Shown piece after piece: positions 54,411-63,197 of a stretch of 64,000 nt of DNA. The stretch covers positions 124,001 to 188,000 of the forward strand of contig NZ_BAABWK010000002.1 of the NCBI RefSeq assembly GCF_040362765.1. Direction: 5' to 3'. The notes beneath the pieces are model-generated. The model saw only the letters and a list, made by a program, of their open reading frames with translations. It made no database searches and was not told where the DNA came from. The first letter of the stretch is position 1; every line of letters starts with the position of its first letter. A program made the translations under genes and the position numbers. The DNA is from Pyruvatibacter sp. HU-CL02332. Lineage in GTDB: Bacteria > Pseudomonadota > Alphaproteobacteria > CGMCC-115125.

Positions 54411-55682
54411 ATGCGTATTCTGTTGATGACGTTGGGGTCACGCGGCGATGTTCAGCCGTTCATCGCGCTTGGGTGTGAGCTCAAATCAGACGGTCACGAT
54501 GTGGCTGTTTCAACGGCTGCCAATTTCACAGACATGATTGAAAAGGCGGGGCTTCGGTCAGCGCCTGTGTCCGTTGACATGCAGGCTGAGCTGGAAGGCT
54601 CAGTCCTCATGGATGGCATGCGGTCTCTGCGCGGCCTGATCCGGGCGTGGCGGGCGTCTCAGGATCTGATGCAGACACAGCTGCAGGATGTCTGGGACGT
54701 GGCACATCGCGAACACCCCGATGTCATCGTCTACCACCCCAAAGCCTTTTCAGCGGTTTACGCGGCGCGCGCGCTGGGCATCGTGGCCATGCCTGTTTAC
54801 CTGCAACCGGCCTATACGCTGACAGGTGCATTTCCAAATCCGATCTATCCCTGGCGTCGCTCCGGATTTTTGACGCGACCACTGAACCGCGCCTTCTTGT
54901 GGCTGACGCGGGTGGGCTACGGCTCGCTCCTCAAGAAGTGGTTTGCTAGGAACAAGGACGTCCCGTCCGATCCTCCCATTGATATCCTCACCGGCTATCA
55001 CCCTGCAGGCACGCAGGTCCCGCGCTTTCATGCCTTTAGCCGACACCTTGTTCCGAGTCCGGATGATTACGGCATCCACGAAAAGACAACCGGATACTGG
55101 TTCGTTGAACCCGATGAGACCTGGCAACCACCAGCCGATCTCGAAGCGTTTTTGAGTACTGGTCCCGCGCCTGTCTATGTCGGCTTTGGCAGCATGCCGT
55201 CGCAGGATGCACAGGCACTGACGCGCGATGTTGTGGCTGCATTGGATATGGCCGGGCAACGCGGCATTATCGCGACCGGGTGGAGCGGATTATCCGGCAC
55301 TGACCTTCCGCCGGAGCACTTTGCATTGGAGAGTGCGCCCCACAGCTGGCTGTTCCCGCGCTGTGCCGCCGTCGTGCACCATGGCGGTGCGGGCAGCACG
55401 CACGAAGGTTTGCGCTGGGGCAAGCCGTCCGTCATCTGTCCTGTGTTTGGCGATCAACCGTTCTGGGGGCACGTGGTGGCTGACCTTGGTGCAGGGCCAG
55501 GCCCATTGAAGCAAAAGAAGATCACCGGGCCACTTCTGGCCGACCGCATCACGCAGGCGCTTGATCCGGCCATTGCATCTGCTGCGGCGGACATTGGTAA
55601 CTTGCTAAGGGCAGAAGGCGGCGCACGTCAGGCAGCAAATATCATCACGGAGATCGCCACTGACCGCCAGACGGTGGACTAG
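54411..55682 (+). CDS. GT1-like glycosyltransferase (UGT/sterol glucosyltransferase type)
   Basis: 423-residue GT-B enzyme. N-terminal MRILLMTLGSRGDVQPFIAL is the hallmark of MGT/UGT and sterol 3-beta-glucosyltransferases. The C-terminal donor site reads PRCAAVVHHGGAGSTHEGLR, then GKPSVICPVFGDQPFWG, matching the PSPG-like region of this class. Such enzymes glycosylate lipids, carotenoids, macrolides or sterol-like molecules with UDP-sugars. It is not obviously part of the polysaccharide units but borders them. The convergent DUF2842 gene overlaps its stop by 4 bases. Confidence 0.9.
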   Translation: MRILLMTLGSRGDVQPFIALGCELKSDGHDVAVSTAANFTDMIEKAGLRSAPVSVDMQAELEGSVLMDGMRSLRGLIRAWRASQDLMQTQLQDVWDVAHREHPDVIVYHPKAFSAVYAARALGIVAMPVYLQPAYTLTGAFPNPIYPWRRSGFLTRPLNRAFLWLTRVGYGSLLKKWFARNKDVPSDPPIDILTGYHPAGTQVPRFHAFSRHLVPSPDDYGIHEKTTGYWFVEPDETWQPPADLEAFLSTGPAPVYVGFGSMPSQDAQALTRDVVAALDMAGQRGIIATGWSGLSGTDLPPEHFALESAPHSWLFPRCAAVVHHGGAGSTHEGLRWGKPSVICPVFGDQPFWGHVVADLGAGPGPLKQKKITGPLLADRITQALDPAIASAAADIGNLLRAEGGARQAANIITEIATDRQTVD

Positions 55683-55915
55683 ATCTGCTGGGGTGGCGAA
55701 CCGGGATCAGGAATCTGCATCCACTTGATCAGGAAGCCTGCCGGAATGGCCCACAGAATGCCGGCTGCCAGAAAATAGGCAAACTCCAGCACGCCGTTTT
55801 CGGGGAGTTTGTAGACCGCAAAGGTCATCACAAACATCGCATAGAGGAACATGAACACCAGCAGCACCACGAGGCCAATGAGTTTGCGCCAGCGCATGGG
55901 AATGCCGAATGTCAT
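55679..55915 (-). CDS. DUF2842 small membrane protein
   Basis: 78-residue protein (MTFGIPMRWRKLIGLVV; ATG seven residues inward is possible) with two hydrophobic helices: LIGLVVLLVFMFLYAMFVMTF and FAYFLAAGILWAIPAGFLI. The ending LIKWMQIPDP matches DUF2842, a small alphaproteobacterial family of unknown function. It is divergent from ctaA, which starts 163 bases away. Confidence 0.85.
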   Translation of the reverse strand: MTFGIPMRWRKLIGLVVLLVFMFLYAMFVMTFAVYKLPENGVLEFAYFLAAGILWAIPAGFLIKWMQIPDPGSPPQQI

Positions 55916-56078
55916 GGGCGGTCTCCAAAATCAGTCACGGGTGGACCAGTGCTGTTCTGCCAGTTGATGCGGCATCGCGCCGCTGCGCCTGTCAGGCACA
56001 TCAGTCTATGTTATCGCTCGAACTCAGTCATTTAGGCCGAGATGGCCAAAAGCACCAGCCCGAGCGTCAATCCGTCCC

Positions 56079-57143
56079 ATGAGCACCCCGTTGGAAACCA
56101 GTCGTACAGATACCCGTCCCATTGCCATCTGGTTGCTGGGCGTTGCCGCCCTTGTGGCCCTGATGGTGGTTGTTGGTGGTCTGACCCGATTGACCGAATC
56201 CGGCCTGTCGATCACCGAGTGGAAACCGGTTACCGGGTCGATCCCGCCGCTGAGTGCCGAGATGTGGCAGGAAGAATTCGACAAGTACCGGCAGATTCCC
56301 CAGTACCAGCTGGTCAACAAGGGCATGAGCCTGGATGAGTTCAAGACCATCTATTGGTGGGAGTGGGGCCATCGTTTTCTGGGCCGGTTGATCGGTCTGG
56401 CATTTTTTGTGCCCTTCGTCTGGTTTCTCGCCACAGGCCGCCTACGCGGACGGCTGGCCTGGATTTGCGCTGGCCTGTTTGTGCTGGGCGGGCTGCAGGG
56501 CTTCATGGGCTGGTACATGGTGGCGTCCGGCCTCACCGAGCGTGTCAGCGTCTCCCAATACCGACTGGCCGCCCATCTTGGATTAGCGTTTCTGATTTTC
56601 GCGGCGCTGGTCTGGGTTGCTCTGGACATACTGCGTGGCACGGCTGAGCAGATACAGCGCAGATGGGTCGTGTGGACTGGCGGTCTGGCGCTCCTGGTGT
56701 ATGTGCAGATTGTGCTGGGGGCGTTCGTTGCCGGGCTCGATGCCGGGATGATCTACAACACCTGGCCGCTGATGGACGGGGCCTTTGTGCCTGACGGGAT
56801 TTACACAGTCCCGGCTGCGGCTTTCGAGCAGCATCTCACCGTCCAGTTCAATCACCGGATGGTCGCGTATCTCATTACCATTCTGACTGTGATTTTCTTC
56901 TGGCGCGTTGTGGCCTCAGGAGCCGACAGGCTTCAGCGGCGTGCCGCCATGTGGTTTGCGACAGCGATCAGCGTCCAGATACTCATTGGCATCTGGACGC
57001 TGGTTGCCGTTGTGCCGATCTGGCTTGGCGGGCTTCACCAGTTCGGCGCGGTCATCGTGCTGGGCGTCGCCATGGTGCAACTTCACATTGCTGTCCACGG
57101 CACGCCCGATGCTGGCCGTAATCAGGCCTTGGCCAGCGCCTGA
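56079..57143 (+). CDS. ctaA: Heme A synthase (COX15/CtaA)
   Basis: Oxidises the C8 methyl of heme O to the formyl group of heme A for aa3-type oxidases. 354 residues, eight predicted membrane helices. Motifs: GGLTRLTESGLSITEWKPV, FKTIYWWEWGHRFLGRLIGL (heme-binding His), GFMGWYMVASGL, RLAAHLGLAF and FNHRMVAYL. This is the alphaproteobacterial/mitochondrial type 2 form. The convergent sulfhydrylase gene overlaps its 3' end by 22 bases. Cytochrome oxidase subunits are not in the window. Confidence 0.95.
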   Translation: MSTPLETSRTDTRPIAIWLLGVAALVALMVVVGGLTRLTESGLSITEWKPVTGSIPPLSAEMWQEEFDKYRQIPQYQLVNKGMSLDEFKTIYWWEWGHRFLGRLIGLAFFVPFVWFLATGRLRGRLAWICAGLFVLGGLQGFMGWYMVASGLTERVSVSQYRLAAHLGLAFLIFAALVWVALDILRGTAEQIQRRWVVWTGGLALLVYVQIVLGAFVAGLDAGMIYNTWPLMDGAFVPDGIYTVPAAAFEQHLTVQFNHRMVAYLITILTVIFFWRVVASGADRLQRRAAMWFATAISVQILIGIWTLVAVVPIWLGGLHQFGAVIVLGVAMVQLHIAVHGTPDAGRNQALASA

Positions 57144-58399
57144 TCAATATCAGCGATGATGTCGGCCGCATCTTCAATGCCGACAGAGATACGTACCGTG
57201 TCGTCACCGGCACCCGCAGCTGCGCGTTGCTCCGGTGACAGCTGGGCGTGGGTGGTGGAGGCGGGGTGAATGATCAGCGACTTGGTGTCACCGATATTGG
57301 CCAGGTGGGACAGCATCTCAACTGAATTGCACAATGTCTTGCCTGCCTCAAAACCACCCTTCAGCCCGAAGGTGAAGACAGCGCCTGCGCCCTTGGGGCT
57401 GATCTTCTGCATCATGGCGTGGCCGGGATCATCCTTCAGGCCCGCATAGGACACCCACGAGACCTTGTCGTGGCCTTTGAGGTGCTCTGCCACCGTCACT
57501 GCATTCTGACAGTGACGCTCCATGCGCAGGGCCAGTGTTTCGCAGCCCGTGAGCAGCAGGAACGCGTTCTGCGGCGAGATGGCCGGACCAAGATCGCGCA
57601 GGCCAAGAACTCGGCAGGTGATCGCAAAGGCGATGTTGCCAAAGGTCTCGTGCATCTTCAGGCCATGATAGCTGTCACAGGGTTCGGACAGGGTCGGGTA
57701 GTTGCCGGAGGCTGACCAGTCGAAGGTGCCCGCGTCCACAATGATGCCGCCGATAGAGTTGCCGTGACCACCAATGAACTTGGTCAGTGAATGACAGACA
57801 ATGTCCGCACCCAGTTCGATGGGGCGGCACAGATAAGGCGTCGCCATGGTGTTGTCGACGATGAGCGGAATGCCTGCTTCCTTGGCAATGGCTGCGATCG
57901 CGGAAACGTCCTGAACAACACCACCCGGGTTGGCAATGGACTCCATGAAGATCGCGCGGGTCTTGGGACCAATCGCTGCTTTCACGGCTGCAGGGTCGGC
58001 CATATCGGCCCAGTCCACATGCCAGTCAAACTTCTTGAAGGCATGGCCGAACTGGTTGATGGAGCCGCCGTAGAGCTGCTTTGCCGCCACGAAGCGGTCA
58101 CCGGGCTGCATGATGGCGTGGAAGATCAGCAGCTGGGCTGCGTGACCTGAGGCGGTTGCAAGCGCTGCCGTGCCGCCTTCCAGAGAGGCAATGCGCTCTT
58201 CAAGTACGGCCTGTGTCGGGTTCATGATGCGCGTATAGATGTTGCCGAATTCTTCCAGGCCGAACAGGCGTGCGGCATGGTCCACATCGTTAAAGACGTA
58301 GGATGAGGTCTGATAGATCGGCGTCGCGCGCGCGCCTGTGGTGGGGTCGGGGGCCGCGCCTGCGTGGACGGCGCGTGTTGAAAATCCCTGTTCACTCAT
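57122..58399 (-). CDS. O-acetylhomoserine sulfhydrylase/aminocarboxypropyltransferase
   Basis: PLP enzyme of the Cys/Met metabolism family, 425 residues, converting O-acetylhomoserine plus sulfide (or methanethiol) to homocysteine (or methionine). Motifs: TRAVHAGAAPDPTTGARATP, YTRIMNPTQAVLEERIA, NTMATPYLCRPIE, and the PLP lysine in CHSLTKFIGGHGN. The 425-residue length distinguishes MetY-type enzymes from shorter MetB/MetC. It is 47 bases downstream of the CoA-binding protein gene on the same strand. I searched its leader for a SAM-II-like riboswitch and saw none. Confidence 0.93.
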   Translation of the reverse strand: MSEQGFSTRAVHAGAAPDPTTGARATPIYQTSSYVFNDVDHAARLFGLEEFGNIYTRIMNPTQAVLEERIASLEGGTAALATASGHAAQLLIFHAIMQPGDRFVAAKQLYGGSINQFGHAFKKFDWHVDWADMADPAAVKAAIGPKTRAIFMESIANPGGVVQDVSAIAAIAKEAGIPLIVDNTMATPYLCRPIELGADIVCHSLTKFIGGHGNSIGGIIVDAGTFDWSASGNYPTLSEPCDSYHGLKMHETFGNIAFAITCRVLGLRDLGPAISPQNAFLLLTGCETLALRMERHCQNAVTVAEHLKGHDKVSWVSYAGLKDDPGHAMMQKISPKGAGAVFTFGLKGGFEAGKTLCNSVEMLSHLANIGDTKSLIIHPASTTHAQLSPEQRAAAGAGDDTVRISVGIEDAADIIADIDQALAKA

Positions 58400-58446
58400 C
58401 TGTTGTACTCCCTGTACGGATCATTTGATGGTCTGAAGATGTTGGT

Positions 58447-58866
58447 TTACGCAGCCCGAAGGCGCGGAATTTCGATGGCCGGGCAGCGGTCCATGATGAC
58501 GGTCAGTCCGGCTGCTTCGCCCCGTTTGGCTGCCGCCTCGTCGATGACGCCCAACTGCATCCAAACGGATTTGGCGCCTACCGCAATGGCCTCGTCCACG
58601 GTCTCACCAGCAACGCTCGAATTGCGGAACACATCCACCATGTCGATGGGGACGGGGACGTCTGCAAGGGACGCCAGAACCGTTCGTCCGTGAATTTCCT
58701 GACCGACCTTGAGCGGGTTGACCGGATACACGTCAAAGCCTTCGCGCAGCAAGAACCCCATCACCTCGTTGCTTGCCCGGTGTGCCTTGGGGCTTGCCCC
58801 GACAAGAGCAATGACTTTGGTGCGGTCAAACAGATTGCGGATGAGATCGTCTGAGTAGGAGGGCAT
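58447..58866 (-). CDS. CoA-binding domain protein (YccU-like)
   Basis: 139-residue Rossmann-fold protein of the CoA_binding_2 family. N-terminal [20 protein letters not shown] binds the nucleotide; [20 protein letters not shown] and [17 protein letters not shown] follow. Function is unknown, and some members bind CoA disulfide-like ligands. It precedes the sulfhydrylase gene with 47 bases between, a conserved neighbourhood in several Alphaproteobacteria, suggesting a link to sulfur amino-acid metabolism. Confidence 0.92.
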   Translation of the reverse strand: MPSYSDDLIRNLFDRTKVIALVGASPKAHRASNEVMGFLLREGFDVYPVNPLKVGQEIHGRTVLASLADVPVPIDMVDVFRNSSVAGETVDEAIAVGAKSVWMQLGVIDEAAAKRGEAAGLTVIMDRCPAIEIPRLRAA

Positions 58867-59070
58867 TGGACCATTCCGATTTGTGGACAGGCACTAAACA
58901 CCGGGGGTCATAGGGACGTCCAGTCAGATGGATTGTTGTTTTTGGCCCAATTCCTCATTTTCCCGCCCGGGACCTTTATCCCGAGGTGCAGAAAATACAA
59001 CCATTATACAATCAAAAGTAATTCGACCTTAATCCAATTGCTGTAACCCTGGAGGCAGGAAGGGTCGATC

Positions 59071-59700
59071 ATGCCTGCAGTCCATCTTTTGAACGCCGCC
59101 CATGTGGATGCACTTTCGTGCGTCCATGCCGCGCATTCAGCTACAGATGCACGCACGGCCGACCACGAACACACGGTGGGCCTGCTTGCCAAACATCTGG
59201 CGGCCCATATGGGGTCCTCGCCAGAGGAAGCTAAAGCCATCGGCCTTGCCGCGCGGCTTCATGACGTTGGTAAGATGTCGATCCCTCCAGCCATCCTGCA
59301 TAAGTCAGACGTGCTGACACCGGACCAGCAGGCAATCATGCAGGGGCATGCCCTGGCGGGCGCAAAAATTCTGCGGGCTGGAAAGTTTCCGCTCATGAGA
59401 CTGGCCAGCCAAATTGCCCTTGAGCATCACGAGCATGCAGATGGCTCGGGCTACCCCTATGGCTTGAGAAACAATCAGACGAGTATGGCGTCACGGATCG
59501 TCAGCCTGTGCGACGTCTATGACGCGTTGCGTCGGGAACGGGCCTACAAGCCGGGCATGACTCATGAGGAGGTGTGCGACGCATTGGCCAAAGGGAAAGG
59601 TCGGATTACGCCGGACCTGTTTGATGATCGTGTGCTGCGTGCCTTTCTGGACAACCAGAAACAGCTAGCGGAAATATTCAATCAATCAATGCGCAGGTAG
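59071..59700 (+). CDS. HD-GYP domain protein (putative c-di-GMP phosphodiesterase)
   Basis: 209-residue stand-alone HD-GYP protein. Metal-binding motifs: RLHDVGKMSIPPAILHKSD, GHALAGAKIL, LEHHEHADGSGYPYGL (the GYP signature), and VSLCDVYDALRRERAYKPG. No receiver or PAS domain is attached, unlike most family members. The likely role is to degrade cyclic di-GMP, which often controls polysaccharide export and motility, both represented in this window. Upstream GGAAGG lies 7 bases before the ATG. Confidence 0.9.
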   Translation: MPAVHLLNAAHVDALSCVHAAHSATDARTADHEHTVGLLAKHLAAHMGSSPEEAKAIGLAARLHDVGKMSIPPAILHKSDVLTPDQQAIMQGHALAGAKILRAGKFPLMRLASQIALEHHEHADGSGYPYGLRNNQTSMASRIVSLCDVYDALRRERAYKPGMTHEEVCDALAKGKGRITPDLFDDRVLRAFLDNQKQLAEIFNQSMRR

Positions 59701-59707
59701 CTGCCCG

Positions 59708-60523
59708 CTAGCGATCTTCCCAGGTCGGGTCGCGCTTCTCGATGAAGGCTGTGATCCCTTCCTCCGCATCATGGGCCATCATGTTTTGCACCATGACGTG
59801 ACCGGCGTAGTCGTAGGCATCGTTGAGGCCATGCTCAAGCTGGTCGTAGAAGGCCTGCTTGCCGACGGCCAGCGTGTGGGAAGACTTTTGGGCAATGCGT
59901 TTCGCCCACGCATTCACTTCTTCGTCCAGCATGTCACCGGAAACGCACTGGTTGATCAGGCCGAACTGGGCAGCACGCTTGGCATCGAGCATCTCGCCAA
60001 GCAGCAACATTTCCATGGCGTGCTTGCGTGACACGTTGCGCGACAGCGCCACCATGGGTGTTGAACAGAACAGGCCGATGTTTACGCCGGGCGTTGCAAA
60101 GTGGGCATCGCTGCTCGCCAGAGCCAGATCGCAGCTTGCAACAAGCTGACAGCCTGCCGCCGTCGCAATCCCGTGGACGCGGGCGATGACCGGCTTGGGG
60201 CAACGTACGATCGCCTGCATCATGGCTGAGCAGCGGGACACCAGATCCTGAAAGTAGGCTTTGCCGCCATCCTCGTCCTGCCGGTGTGCCGTCATTTCCT
60301 TCAGGTCATGACCGGCACAAAAGCCGGGGCCAGCCGCATCCAGAATGATGACGCGGGCAGCGGGGTCAGTGCCAAGACGCGTCACGGCTTCATGCAAATC
60401 TGCGATGAGCGCGTCCGACAGGCTGTTGCGCGCCTTGGGGCGGTTCAGCGTCAGGCGGGCGATGCCTTTGTCCAAATGTTCAATCAGAACCGGATCGGAG
60501 ATCGCAGCGGCGGCGTGTGACAT
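59708..60523 (-). CDS. Enoyl-CoA hydratase/isomerase family protein
   Basis: 271-residue crotonase (ATG 60523, MSHAAAAISDPVL). Motifs: RLTLNRPKARNSLSDALI, GFCAGHDLKEMTAHRQDE (oxyanion hole) and VHGIATAAGCQLVASCDLAL. Where hydratases carry the first catalytic Glu, the sequence has GCQL, so it may be an isomerase or a non-hydratase member (the second acidic region is also not canonical). Stands alone, convergent with the HD-GYP gene. Confidence 0.9.
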   Translation of the reverse strand: MSHAAAAISDPVLIEHLDKGIARLTLNRPKARNSLSDALIADLHEAVTRLGTDPAARVIILDAAGPGFCAGHDLKEMTAHRQDEDGGKAYFQDLVSRCSAMMQAIVRCPKPVIARVHGIATAAGCQLVASCDLALASSDAHFATPGVNIGLFCSTPMVALSRNVSRKHAMEMLLLGEMLDAKRAAQFGLINQCVSGDMLDEEVNAWAKRIAQKSSHTLAVGKQAFYDQLEHGLNDAYDYAGHVMVQNMMAHDAEEGITAFIEKRDPTWEDR

Positions 60524-60615
60524 GAGGCATCCTCCCAAATGCGTATGAGGAAAGCCTAAGGCCCCGACGGGACGGCGTCAGCCCCCCAAGCCGCCAAGCC
60601 GCCATGACGCCCGTG

Positions 60616-61233
60616 CTATTTGCGCCGAAGCATACCGCCGATGCTGCGCTTGTCAGGCTCCGGGGCAGGCGCCTCGGCCTGAACCGCAGCGGGTTCCGCC
60701 TCGGCAGGCTCCTGAGCGCGGGCAGGGGCTTCGGAGCCAATGGTACGGATATCACCTTCAAGGCGGGCGCCACGGGTGGCCTGAAACTCGCCATATCGAA
60801 TGGTCCCGCTGACACTCCCGGTTTCATGGACGATCAATTCGTCCTGGACCGTCAACTCACCTTCAAAATGCCCGCGCACCTCTGCGCTCGTCACGACTGC
60901 CTGACCGGTGATGCGTCCGGCCTGGCCAATCACCAGTTCGCCGGCCTCGATGGTGGCCTGACTGAAATCGCCTTCGACCATGACGCTGACTGCATTGGTC
61001 ACGTGGCCTGCCAGGGACACACCCTTGCCGAGCACAAGTTTGCCATCAGCAACCGGGGTTGCCGGTGCAGGTGCTCTTGTGGGCGCCGGAGACGATTGAG
61101 ACAGAGGGCGAGGGGCAGCGGGCCGGGTTGCTGCAGGTGCAGGCGGGGCTGGTGGAGCCTTTTGCGTCGGCGTGTCTGCCGGTTTGGCCTGCGATGAGCC
61201 CTGGCCAGTCGGATTGCTACCGTCGTCCGGCAT
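60616..61233 (-). CDS. Bactofilin family protein
   Basis: 205-residue cytoskeletal protein. A Pro/Ala-rich N-tail (about 1-60) precedes the bactofilin beta-helix (about 65-160) with short repeats: VLGKGVSLAGHVTNAVSVMV, GELVIGQAGRITGQAVV and ELTVQDELIVHETGSVSGTI. A second Pro/Ala/Glu-rich tail follows. Bactofilins polymerise without nucleotide and organise stalk, cell-wall or polysaccharide enzymes. Here it is divergent from rplM. Its partners are unknown. Confidence 0.92.
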   Translation of the reverse strand: MPDDGSNPTGQGSSQAKPADTPTQKAPPAPPAPAATRPAAPRPLSQSSPAPTRAPAPATPVADGKLVLGKGVSLAGHVTNAVSVMVEGDFSQATIEAGELVIGQAGRITGQAVVTSAEVRGHFEGELTVQDELIVHETGSVSGTIRYGEFQATRGARLEGDIRTIGSEAPARAQEPAEAEPAAVQAEAPAPEPDKRSIGGMLRRK

Positions 61234-61569
61234 GATAAGTCCCCCAGTTTACGCGCGCTTCAAAGCGCAAGGTCGTGGCACCACCCCAAGCAATGCCATT
61301 TACCTTTGATTAACTTAGGTTGATTGAAGGGGAATTAGCCCTTCAATTCAATCAATTAGGTGACATCACAATAATTGAGGTATTAAAATACCGCACCTCG
61401 AACCTGCTGGTTTTATTGCGTTTTTTCGGGCATTCGGCGATTGACATGAAACGCGCGGTCCTAGATAAACCGCGCACTGTCAAGTTTCGCCGGGCAATCG
61501 CGTCCGGCGCTTTGTTTTCCGGCAAGGCTCCCAATGGGGCTGCACCTACCAGGATACCCAACAAGTACA
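61234..61569. promoter_or_regulatory. rplM leader: hairpins and promoter
   Basis: 336 bases between bactofilin and rplM. TTGATTGAAGGG...CCCTTC-AATTCAATCAA at 61320-61355 makes a strong imperfect stem, and GGTAT-TAAA-ATACC (about 61378-61391) a small one. A -35 TTGACA at 61441-61446 with TAGATA at 61462 (15-base spacer) or GATAAA at 61465 (18) is the best promoter for rplM-rpsI. No ORF of merit. The transcribed leader of about 90 bases could host L13 autoregulation, unproven. Confidence 0.5.
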
Positions 61570-62034
61570 ATGAAGACTTTTACAGCAACCCCCTCAAATA
61601 TTGAGAAGAAGTGGGTGCTTATCGACGCTGAAGGCCTTGTGGTGGGGCGTATGGCCACCATCATCGCGACGCGCCTTCGCGGCAAGCACAAGCCCACTTT
61701 CACACCGCACATGGATTGCGGTGACAACATCGTCGTCATCAATGCCAGCAAGATTGCGCTGACCGGCAAGAAGATGACCGACAAGATCTATTACCGTCAC
61801 ACGGGCCACCCGGGCGGTATCAAGGAAACCAATCCAACGCGGATTCTTGCCAGCAAGAACCCTGAGGACATCGTCCGTAAAGCCGTGCAGCGCATGCTGC
61901 CGGGCGGACCCCTGTCCCGCGCGCAGATGTCCAACCTGAAGATCTACCCGGGCACTGAGCATCCGCATGAGGCTCAGCAGCCTGAAGTGCTGGATATCGC
62001 GTCCATGAACTCCAAGAATACGCCGAGGGACTAG
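61570..62034 (+). CDS. rplM: 50S ribosomal protein L13
   Basis: 154-residue ribosomal protein from the ATG at 61570 ([19 protein letters not shown]). Core motifs: [38 protein letters not shown] and [19 protein letters not shown]. Forms a two-gene operon with rpsI (3-base gap). Confidence 0.98.
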   Translation: MKTFTATPSNIEKKWVLIDAEGLVVGRMATIIATRLRGKHKPTFTPHMDCGDNIVVINASKIALTGKKMTDKIYYRHTGHPGGIKETNPTRILASKNPEDIVRKAVQRMLPGGPLSRAQMSNLKIYPGTEHPHEAQQPEVLDIASMNSKNTPRD

Positions 62035-62037
62035 AGA

Positions 62038-62544
62038 ATGTCAGAAACAGAAACCAAGTCCCTGGAAGATCTGGGCGACGCAATGACAGCTGCCGTCTCC
62101 GACGCACCGGTTGTTGATGCAGAACCTGAGGTTCTTCCTGATCCGAAGATTGACGAGCTGGGCCGCTCCTATGCCACTGGCAAGCGTAAGGATGCGGTTG
62201 CCCGCGTCTGGATCAAGCGCGGCACTGGCACCATCACGGTCAATGGCCGTGACCAGGAAAAGTACTTCGCACGCCCTGTGCTGCGGATGCTGGTCAACCA
62301 GCCACTCGTGGTGACTGAGCGCGCGTCGGAGTTCGACATCATCTGCACCGTCACCGGTGGTGGCCTGTCAGGTCAGGCTGGTGCTGTGCGTCATGGCATC
62401 TCCAAAGCCCTGACCCTGTTTGAGCCAGGCCTGCGCCGTACGCTCAAAGCAGGTGGCTTCCTGACACGCGACAGCCGTGTTGTTGAACGTAAGAAGTTTG
62501 GCCGCGCGAAAGCCCGCCGGAGCTTCCAGTTCTCCAAGCGCTAG
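62038..62544 (+). CDS. rpsI: 30S ribosomal protein S9
   Basis: 168-residue protein. The S9 domain occupies about residues 40-168: [39 protein letters not shown] and the invariant C-terminus [13 protein letters not shown] that reaches the P-site. An acidic N-terminal extension of about 40 residues is usual in Alphaproteobacteria. Confidence 0.98.
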   Translation: MSETETKSLEDLGDAMTAAVSDAPVVDAEPEVLPDPKIDELGRSYATGKRKDAVARVWIKRGTGTITVNGRDQEKYFARPVLRMLVNQPLVVTERASEFDIICTVTGGGLSGQAGAVRHGISKALTLFEPGLRRTLKAGGFLTRDSRVVERKKFGRAKARRSFQFSKR

Positions 62545-62570
62545 GCTTCAAACCATTATCAATTGCGGGG

Positions 62571-62601
62571 AGGGCGGTTCTTTGGAGCCGCCCTTTCTTT
62601 T
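62571..62601 (+). terminator. Rho-independent terminator of rplM-rpsI
   Basis: AGGGCGGTTC (62571-62580) pairs with GAGCCGCCCT (62585-62594), one G-U pair, followed by TTCTTTTT. It lies 26 bases after the rpsI stop. Confidence 0.85.
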
Positions 62602-62610
62602 TGGCTGCTG

Positions 62611-63051
62611 TCAGGGCTTCGCCGGCGCAATCACCGCTTCTGCCTTGTAGCGTCCGTGGCACTCGGACACGGACTTTTTGACTATGACCTTGCGAAACAG
62701 CTCGTCGCGCTCCAACCAGATGGCGGCGATGTCTGCGTCAATGCCCACTTCAGCCAGTGCTTCGGCAAGCAGTCCGTGGCGGATGTCAAAGACTTCGTCC
62801 GTAATGAAGAGGTGCGGATGGGCCTTGTTTGGCAGGCGACCTGAATAGGTCATCGGGCCACCGAGAATACCGACGAAAAAATCCGTGAGCTGGTTTTCCT
62901 GATGCTGGCGATCCGAATTGGCAAAGAATCCCTTCAGCCAAGGGTGCGCATAGACCTTGCCGTAAAAGACACGGTGAACCTTGAGAACAACGTCTCTGCC
63001 ACCGATGACGTCGATCAGTGGAACCTCCGATGTGGCACGTTGGGCTTGCAT
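62611..63051 (-). CDS. Truncated hemoglobin-like protein
   Basis: 146-residue globin of the truncated (group II/III-like) type: LKVHRVFYGKVYAHPWLKGF at the helix B/C region and DEVFDIRHGLLAEALAEVGI with the proximal His. It differs from the full-length globin at 16645. Possible roles are O2/NO chemistry or heme handling. It is convergent with rpsI. Confidence 0.8.
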   Translation of the reverse strand: MQAQRATSEVPLIDVIGGRDVVLKVHRVFYGKVYAHPWLKGFFANSDRQHQENQLTDFFVGILGGPMTYSGRLPNKAHPHLFITDEVFDIRHGLLAEALAEVGIDADIAAIWLERDELFRKVIVKKSVSECHGRYKAEAVIAPAKP

Positions 63052-63197
63052 CCTGTGAGACCTGCTCAGTTACTCCTGGTTGTCTGAACACTGCACTGCA
63101 ACCATGAATAATTGTGAAAGAGAGCTGGCCTGGTCCTTGAAGCGTCAGTACGCACCTCTATCTAACTAATAGTAATTCGCAAATACGGGTGATCGAG

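Noticed and set aside
39359-55682. Horizontal acquisition of the polysaccharide locus at the tRNA-Pro gene
   Set aside because: The locus begins just after the tRNA, which is suggestive, but I see no integrase and no repeat of the tRNA 3' end at the far side, and base composition does not obviously differ from neighbours by eye.
58400-58446. A possible SAM-responsive riboswitch before the sulfhydrylase gene
   Set aside because: The gap to the upstream gene is only 47 bases and shows no SAM-II-like pseudoknot pattern; the leader of the upstream CoA-binding gene shows none either.
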